A DNA stretch of 64,000 nucleotides from Pseudomonas sp. (GTDB lineage Bacteria > Pseudomonadota > Gammaproteobacteria > Pseudomonadales > Pseudomonadaceae), in assembly GCF_030698175.1 (NCBI RefSeq), contig NZ_JAUYNT010000014.1:62001-126000 (forward strand). Direction: 5' to 3'. Numbering within the stretch: position 1 is the stretch's first letter; each line of letters starts with the position of its first letter. Of this stretch, positions 59,601-64,000 are shown one piece after another. A program made the position numbers and the translations under genes. Under the pieces are notes generated by a model. That model made no database searches. It saw only the letters and a program-made list of their open reading frames with translations, and was not told where the DNA came from.

Positions 59601-60081
59601 ATTTCGCAAGGCCGATGGTGGCTATGCCATGGTGCTGGATCGCGGCTTTGTGCTGCGCAACGCGCAGGGCCTAGCACTGCGCATGATCGGCGCTATGCTC
59701 AACATTACCGAACGCAAACAGGTCGAGAATGCCCTACGCGTGAATGAAGAGCGTATGCGGGTGGCCCTGAGCGCCTCGCCAGTGATGGTGTTTAACCAAG
59801 ATAAGGAGCTGCGTTACACCTGGGTCTACAACCCCCAGCCCGGCTTCGTCGCCGAGCAGTACCTGGGCAAGACCGATGCCGATTTGTTACCCGCGCATGA
59901 GGCCGCCCTCCTCACGGCGATCAAGCGCGAGGTACTGGAAAGCGGCGTTGGCAGCCGGCAAAAAGTGCCCACAAGCAAAAATGACAAACCCAGCTTTACT
60001 GATTTAACCGTAGAACCATTGCGCGATACTGCGGGCAGCGTCATCGGTATCACTTGCGCCGCAATGGGCGCTAGCAGCTAG
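56680..60081 (+). CDS. CheB-CheR-PAS fusion protein
   Basis: A 1133-residue protein. After a 35-residue Ala/Lys-rich tail comes a CheB methylesterase domain (about 37-220) with Ser 46 in GIGASAGG, His in QHLAPDHKS and Asp in GTGSDGTLG. A CheR methyltransferase follows (about 250-500: FFRDPEVF, WSTGCSTGEEAYSLA, CRNLLIYF). A long Glu/Ser-rich coiled coil (about 690-775, repeats of SxNEELQS) leads into three PAS-like domains. There is no kinase domain, so it ends as a sensor-modifying enzyme. ATG 56680 is preferred because AGGA lies nine bases upstream. It is followed 33 bases later by a PAS-GGDEF-EAL gene, so the two probably form one transcription unit linking receptor-type modification to cyclic-di-GMP. 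Confidence 0.9.
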   Translation: MATTKKTAKPTRASSQARAPQAKPSADAPAQASPSNSFPVVGIGASAGGLAAFEAFFSGMPTDKDPGMAFVLVQHLAPDHKSLLSELIQRYTRMPVFEVEDGMPVQINCIYIIPPNRDMALLNGCLQLLEPAEPRGQRLPVDFLFRSLAQEQHERAIGIVLSGTGSDGTLGVRAIKGEGGMLMTQNPESTEFDGMPRSAIATGLVDYQLPPAEMPAQLITYAAHAFGKPMRLAHAATPNIEDALKKIFMLLRTQTGHSFAQYKPSTILRRIERRMAVHQVDTIDNYVKYLQQAPSEVEALFRDVLIGVTNFFRDPEVFQSLEHEVIPKLFANKTADSSIRVWSTGCSTGEEAYSLAILLQEYREAFKPSYTVQVFATDIDSRAIATARSGVYPASIAADISAERLQRFFTLEPDGNSYRIHKNIRDLLIFSEQNLIKDPPFSKLDLISCRNLLIYFGVELQRKLIPLFHYALKPGGILLLGTSEGIGEFDELFSVQDRKIKLFQRKEDFHGMRRTSLGHLLSPMNNTELTSAQPRGAAKAALPLKLPLRELTEQALLQQLTPVGVLVNSLGDILYLHGRSGMYLEPAQGEAGINNIFKMAREGLRPALTSGLLHATSSNEVVHNLGLRVRTNGHFSLVNLTIRPVSNGPALGTPLYLIILEEAASLDPEQLQQATAQVSSSVLSLEADVDARVSALKQELWSKEAFLQSTIEELESSSEELKSSNEEMQSVNEELQSTNEELETSKEELQSVNEELATVNTELQIKVLELSRANNDMNNLLAGTGIGTVFVDHNLRILRFTPAASRIINLIHSDVGRPVGHIVSNLLGYNSLVADLQTVLETLTPKEIDVQTAEGRWFKMRILPYRTLDNVIEGAVITYVDINEHETLRLNEERYRLAAKAARDVLWDWDIIKGEQRWNEAGISVFGWSEIVSAAQSANWWAERVHPDDRQRVVDGRNTLVANSALSHWEDEYQFRKADGGYAMVLDRGFVLRNAQGLALRMIGAMLNITERKQVENALRVNEERMRVALSASPVMVFNQDKELRYTWVYNPQPGFVAEQYLGKTDADLLPAHEAALLTAIKREVLESGVGSRQKVPTSKNDKPSFTDLTVEPLRDTAGSVIGITCAAMGASS

Positions 60082-60114
60082 CGCTCCAGCAGTCGCGGAT
60101 GAGGGGCCGCAACG

Positions 60115-62751
60115 ATGAAAAAACGCCTTATTCACAACGACCAAGTATCCCCTGCGGCAAGCCCAAAAACGCTGCTACGCCAGCGCGCCGAAAAAATTGC
60201 GACACAGATGTCGACGTCACCCTTGCAGGGCGGCGAGGCCAGCGGGCAAACGCTGCATGAGTTGCGCGTCCATCAAATTGAACTGGAGATGCAAAACGAG
60301 GAGCTGCACCGCACTCAGGCGCAGCTCGAAACCGCTCGCGAACGCTACTTTGTGCTCTACGACCTGGCACCGGTCGGCTACTGCACCCTCAACGAGCACA
60401 GCGTGATCCTGCAAGCCAACCTCACCGCCGCTACCCTGCTGGGACTGACTCGCAGCGAACTGCTCAAGCAACCACTGTCGCGCTTTATCCTGCGCGATGA
60501 CCAAGATATTTTTTACCGCCTGCGTAAACGCCTGCTTGCCACCGGCGAGCCGCAGTCGTGCGAGTTGCGCATGCTGAAATCCGCCGGCCAACTGTTTTGG
60601 GCACAACTGCACGCCGCCAGCAGCCAAGACGACAGCGGCGTACCGACACTGCGTATCGTGCTGAGCGACTGCAGCATGCGCAAACAAGCCGAAGAAAAAC
60701 TCGAGCTGGCCGCCAGCGTGTTCTCCCACTCCCACGAAGGCATCATGATCATTGCGGCCGACAGCACCATCATCATCAACGTCAACGCCGCCTTCACTCG
60801 CATCACCGGCTACAGCCGTGACGAAGCCCTCGGCCAAACCCCACTTTTACTCAACTCTGGCCGTCAATCCAAAGAGTTTTATACGGCTATGTGGCGCACT
60901 CTGAAGCAAAAAGGCCACTGGTACGGCGAGGTATGGAATAAACGTAAAAACGGTGAGATCTATGTCGAGATGCAAACCATCAGCGCCGTACGCGATGCCC
61001 GCGGCAACCTCGCACAATATGTAACGCAGTTCTCCGACATCACCGAAGCCAAGCAGCACCAACGCGAGCTGGAGCACATCGCCCACTACGATGCCCTGAC
61101 CACCCTGCCCAACCGCGTACTACTGGCCGACCGCCTACACCAGGCCATAGTGCAAACCCTGCGCCGCGGAAACCTGCTGGAGGTGGTGTTTCTCGACCTC
61201 GACGGCTTTAAGGTGATCAACGACAAATACGGCCATGAAGCCGGCGATCAACTGTTAATCGCCCTGGCCGCCGGCATGAAACAAGCCCTGCGCGAGTGCG
61301 ATACCCTCGCCCGCATTGGCGGCGACGAGTTCGTTGCAGTACTGGTTGATTTACCCGATGTGGCCAGCAGCATGCCGATGCTCGAGCGCCTGCTTACTGC
61401 GGCTTCCCGGCCCGTACAAGTGGGCGAGTTCATGCTGCAAGTATCGGCCAGCATGGGCGTAACCTTCTGCCCGCAGGAGCAAGAGGTGGATGCCGACACA
61501 CTGCTGCGCCAGGCCGACCAAGCCATGTACCAGGCCAAATTGGCCGGCAAAAACCGCTCGCACTTCTTCGACCTGGAGCAAGACCGCAACGTGCGCAGCC
61601 ACCACGAAAGCCTGGCGCACATTCGCCAAGCGCTGGCGGCCCACGAGTTCGTGTTGCACTACCAGCCCAAGGTCAACCTGCGCACGGGCGCAGTCATCGG
61701 CGCCGAAGCCCTGATCCGTTGGCAACACCCGCACCGCGGCCTCTTAGCGCCGGGCGAGTTCCTGCCGGTGATCGAAAACCACCCGCTGGCAATCGAAATC
61801 GGTGAATGGGTGCTAACCAGCGCCCTGACGCAGCTCGAGCGCTGGTATGCCGACGGGCTGGATATCAGCGTGAGTGTGAATATCGGCGCCCTTCAGTTAC
61901 AACAAAAAGACTTTGTCACCCGCCTGCTGAGCATTCTGGCCACGCATCCACAGGTCAATCCGAACAACCTTGAACTGGAGGTTCTGGAGACCAGTGCCCT
62001 GGAAGACATCGCCCATGTGTCACGCGTTATCCTGGCCTGTCAGGCAATCGGCGTAAGGTTTGCCCTGGATGACTTTGGTACCGGCTATTCCTCCCTGACC
62101 TACCTCAAGCGCCTGCCCATTACCCTGCTCAAAATTGACCAGAGTTTCGTCTGTAACATGCTCAATGACCCGGATGATTTATCCATTCTAAAAGGCGTAA
62201 TCAGCCTAGCCAGCGCCTTCCACTTACAGGTGATCGCCGAAGGGGTCGAAACCGTGGAGCACGCTGCCATGCTGCTGCAATTGGGCTGCGAGCTGGCCCA
62301 GGGCTATGGCATCGCCCGGCCCATGCCGGCGCACCAACTGCCCAGCTGGGCCGCCGACTGGTGGTTGCGTTCTGACTGGAACAAATTACCGCAACTAAGC
62401 CAAGCGGATTTACCGCTGTTGTTTGCCGGTGTCGAGCTACGCGCCTGGACCAATGCCCTGGAAAGCCATCTCAAGGGCGAGCGCCCAAGCCCACCGCCAC
62501 TCAATGCCCAGCACAGCCATTTCGGCCAGTGGCTCAAAGACGATGGCTTAACCCGCCACGGCAACCGCGCCAGCTTTGCTGGCATCAACGCCCTGCACGA
62601 ACGCCTGCATGCCCTGGCAACTGAGTTGTGTGAACTGCAAAACAGCAGCCAAGCACCCGCAGCCCTTGCCCGTTTTGGCGAACTGGATGATTTGCAAGTG
62701 ACACTACTCGAGCAATTGCGGCTATTGATGACGGACAACCGCCCAGCCTGA
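60115..62751 (+). CDS. PAS-GGDEF-EAL protein with CZB-like C-terminus
   Basis: A cyclic-di-GMP turnover enzyme of 878 residues. N-terminal coiled coil and two PAS domains (about 75-195 and 205-325) precede a GGDEF domain with intact GGDEF (ARIGGDEFVAV, about 407) and an inhibitory-site RxxD five residues before it (RECD), and an EAL domain with intact EALIRW and DDFGTGYSS. Both activities look possible. The last ~100 residues resemble a CZB zinc-binding domain (HSHFGQWL...LHERLHALA), but the Cys expected before FG is Ser. It lies 33 bases after the CheB-CheR-PAS gene and is convergent with the ABC gene. Confidence 0.9.
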   Translation: MKKRLIHNDQVSPAASPKTLLRQRAEKIATQMSTSPLQGGEASGQTLHELRVHQIELEMQNEELHRTQAQLETARERYFVLYDLAPVGYCTLNEHSVILQANLTAATLLGLTRSELLKQPLSRFILRDDQDIFYRLRKRLLATGEPQSCELRMLKSAGQLFWAQLHAASSQDDSGVPTLRIVLSDCSMRKQAEEKLELAASVFSHSHEGIMIIAADSTIIINVNAAFTRITGYSRDEALGQTPLLLNSGRQSKEFYTAMWRTLKQKGHWYGEVWNKRKNGEIYVEMQTISAVRDARGNLAQYVTQFSDITEAKQHQRELEHIAHYDALTTLPNRVLLADRLHQAIVQTLRRGNLLEVVFLDLDGFKVINDKYGHEAGDQLLIALAAGMKQALRECDTLARIGGDEFVAVLVDLPDVASSMPMLERLLTAASRPVQVGEFMLQVSASMGVTFCPQEQEVDADTLLRQADQAMYQAKLAGKNRSHFFDLEQDRNVRSHHESLAHIRQALAAHEFVLHYQPKVNLRTGAVIGAEALIRWQHPHRGLLAPGEFLPVIENHPLAIEIGEWVLTSALTQLERWYADGLDISVSVNIGALQLQQKDFVTRLLSILATHPQVNPNNLELEVLETSALEDIAHVSRVILACQAIGVRFALDDFGTGYSSLTYLKRLPITLLKIDQSFVCNMLNDPDDLSILKGVISLASAFHLQVIAEGVETVEHAAMLLQLGCELAQGYGIARPMPAHQLPSWAADWWLRSDWNKLPQLSQADLPLLFAGVELRAWTNALESHLKGERPSPPPLNAQHSHFGQWLKDDGLTRHGNRASFAGINALHERLHALATELCELQNSSQAPAALARFGELDDLQVTLLEQLRLLMTDNRPA

Positions 62752-62763
62752 CGCCAAACCTCG

Positions 62764-64000
62764 TCAGTGCTGCAGATGCCCGTAGAGCTTGGCGTACAGA
62801 CCGCCGTCGGCGATCAGCTGATGGTGTTCGCCTTCTTCGGCGATGCGCCCACCGTCGAACACCAGCACCCGATCAGCCTGTTTCACCGCCGACAGGCGAT
62901 GGGCGATGATCAGGGTGGTGCGGCCACTCAAGAAGCGCCCGAGGGCCTGATGCAGGGCGTATTCGGTGGCGGCATCCAAGGCTGAAGTAGCCTCGTCGAG
63001 AATCACCACTTTCGGCTCGGCCAGGACCATTCGGGCAATCGCCAAGCGCTGCCGCTGGCCGCCGGAGAGGCGCACGCCAGAGCGGCCGACTATGCTGTCC
63101 AGGCCTTGCGGCAAGACCCGAATGGCCGGTGCCAATTGGGCGATTTCCAGGGCGCGCCAGCAAGCCTCGTCGCTGCGCTCACGGCCCATGCACAGGTTGG
63201 CGCGCACCGTGTCGTTGAACAGCGCCGGGTGTTGCAGCACCACCGCGACGTTCTCGCGCACGGTGTCCAGGCCAATTTCCTGCTGGGTGGCACCGGCATA
63301 GCTAATGGTGCCGGCTTGCGGCGTGTAAAGGCCGAGCAGCAGTTGCACCAAGGTACTTTTGCCGCCGCCGCTGGCGCCGACTATGGCGACTTTTTCCCCG
63401 GCGGCGATGCTCAGGTTGAGGTCATCGAGCACCGGCTCGTCGTTATAGGCAAAGCGCAGGCCGCGCACCTCGATACCGACGGTGGTCTGGCCCAGAAACG
63501 GGTCGATCTGGCTCGGGTAGTGCGGCTCATCATTGCGCGCCAGCAGCTCGTTGATTCGCGTCAGCGCGCCACCGGCGGCGTAGTAGGCGTATTGCAGGCT
63601 GAGCAGTTGCTCGACCGGGCCGATCATAAACCACAGGTAGCTGAACACCGCGAGCATCTGGCCAATCGACAGGTCAGAGAACAACACGGTGAGCATCGCG
63701 GCGGCGCGAAACAGGTCGATACCAAACTGGAACAACAGACCGCTGGCGCGGCTGGAGGCATCGGTCTTCCACTGTGAGGCCACGGCGTAATCGCGCACCT
63801 GTTGCGCCCGCTGGCCGAGGCGGCCCAAGAAGAACCCCTGGCGGTTGCCGGCGCGAATTTCCTGAATGGCATCCAGGGTTTCCGCCAGCGCCTGGGTGAA
63901 ACGCGCGGTGCTGTCGTTTTCCAGCTTCTTCAGGTGTTTAACCCGTTTGCCCAGCTGCACCGTGGCGTAGACCACCAGCGGATTGAACAGCAAAATCAGC
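62764..64000 (-). CDS. ABC exporter (fused permease-ATPase), 5' end outside the window
   Basis: The frame is open to the window edge, so the N-terminal transmembrane helices are missing. The visible part has late transmembrane segments (GLLFQFGIDLFRAAAMLTVLF, QMLAVFSYLWFMIGPVEQLL) and a complete ATPase: Walker A VGASGGGKST, signature RLSGGQRQRLAIAR, Walker B VVILDEATSALD and the H-loop AHRLS. This is the MsbA-like class with permease and ATPase on one chain. The substrate cannot be told from this part. It is convergent with the GGDEF-EAL gene (12-base gap). Confidence 0.88.
   Translation of the reverse strand, partial: LILLFNPLVVYATVQLGKRVKHLKKLENDSTARFTQALAETLDAIQEIRAGNRQGFFLGRLGQRAQQVRDYAVASQWKTDASSRASGLLFQFGIDLFRAAAMLTVLFSDLSIGQMLAVFSYLWFMIGPVEQLLSLQYAYYAAGGALTRINELLARNDEPHYPSQIDPFLGQTTVGIEVRGLRFAYNDEPVLDDLNLSIAAGEKVAIVGASGGGKSTLVQLLLGLYTPQAGTISYAGATQQEIGLDTVRENVAVVLQHPALFNDTVRANLCMGRERSDEACWRALEIAQLAPAIRVLPQGLDSIVGRSGVRLSGGQRQRLAIARMVLAEPKVVILDEATSALDAATEYALHQALGRFLSGRTTLIIAHRLSAVKQADRVLVFDGGRIAEEGEHHQLIADGGLYAKLYGHLQH

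Overview
The window looks like a chromosomal segment of a Pseudomonas-type gammaproteobacterium. Evidence: the flagellar gene order flgBCDE / flgFGHIJKL with cheR-cheV and flgA-flgM-flgN-PilZ upstream, sigma-54 (-24/-12) promoters for both rod/hook operons, a sigma-28 promoter for flgM, REP/REPIN repeats of the TGTGGGAGCGG type, and GC-rich Fur-controlled siderophore genes.

1-16.9 kb is flagellar. On the minus strand it reads cheV, cheR, then flgBCDE, then flgFGHIJKL, ending in a TPR protein cut by the window edge. On the plus strand, diverging from cheV, are flgA, flgM, flgN and a PilZ-domain brake gene (flgZ-like). The flgE-flgF gap holds a terminator, two strong hairpins and a ~200 bp MITE-like element whose end coincides with the flgE stop codon.

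16.9-54.1 kb is a contiguous, visibly more GC-rich siderophore locus lying between the flagellar genes and a tRNA-Arg(CCT) gene. A minus-strand operon (MbtH-like protein, type II thioesterase, Sfp-type phosphopantetheinyl transferase, diaminobutyrate aminotransferase) diverges from a plus-strand operon (stand-alone Fe(II)/2-oxoglutarate beta-hydroxylase, NRPS1, NRPS2, NRPS3, second stand-alone hydroxylase, NRPS4) across a shared Fur box. Further minus-strand genes give NRPS5 plus a PvdE/SyrD-like exporter (own Fur box), and a TonB-dependent receptor (own Fur box) followed by DUF3649, PepSY and DUF3325 membrane proteins.

Reading adenylation pockets by hand gives Asp and Gly (NRPS1), Asp (NRPS2), a basic residue, perhaps 2,4-diaminobutyrate (NRPS3), possibly His (NRPS4) and Gly (NRPS5). 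There are three beta-hydroxylases (two free, one fused to the end of NRPS1) and three condensation-like domains with a broken HHxxxDG motif. This 3:3 pairing fits the published beta-hydroxylase/'interface domain' logic and suggests a hexadentate peptide siderophore with beta-hydroxy-Asp and beta-hydroxy-His ligands, of the general corrugatin/histicorrugatin kind but with a different module order. No hydroxamate or catechol genes are present. Unusual features are a tandem carrier pair, a terminal C-T didomain without A or TE, and an extra Gly module encoded on the other strand.

54.4-64 kb returns to ordinary chromosome: tRNA-Arg, a PuuB-like FAD oxidoreductase, a CheB-CheR-PAS fusion, a PAS-GGDEF-EAL protein and the 3' part of an ABC exporter gene.
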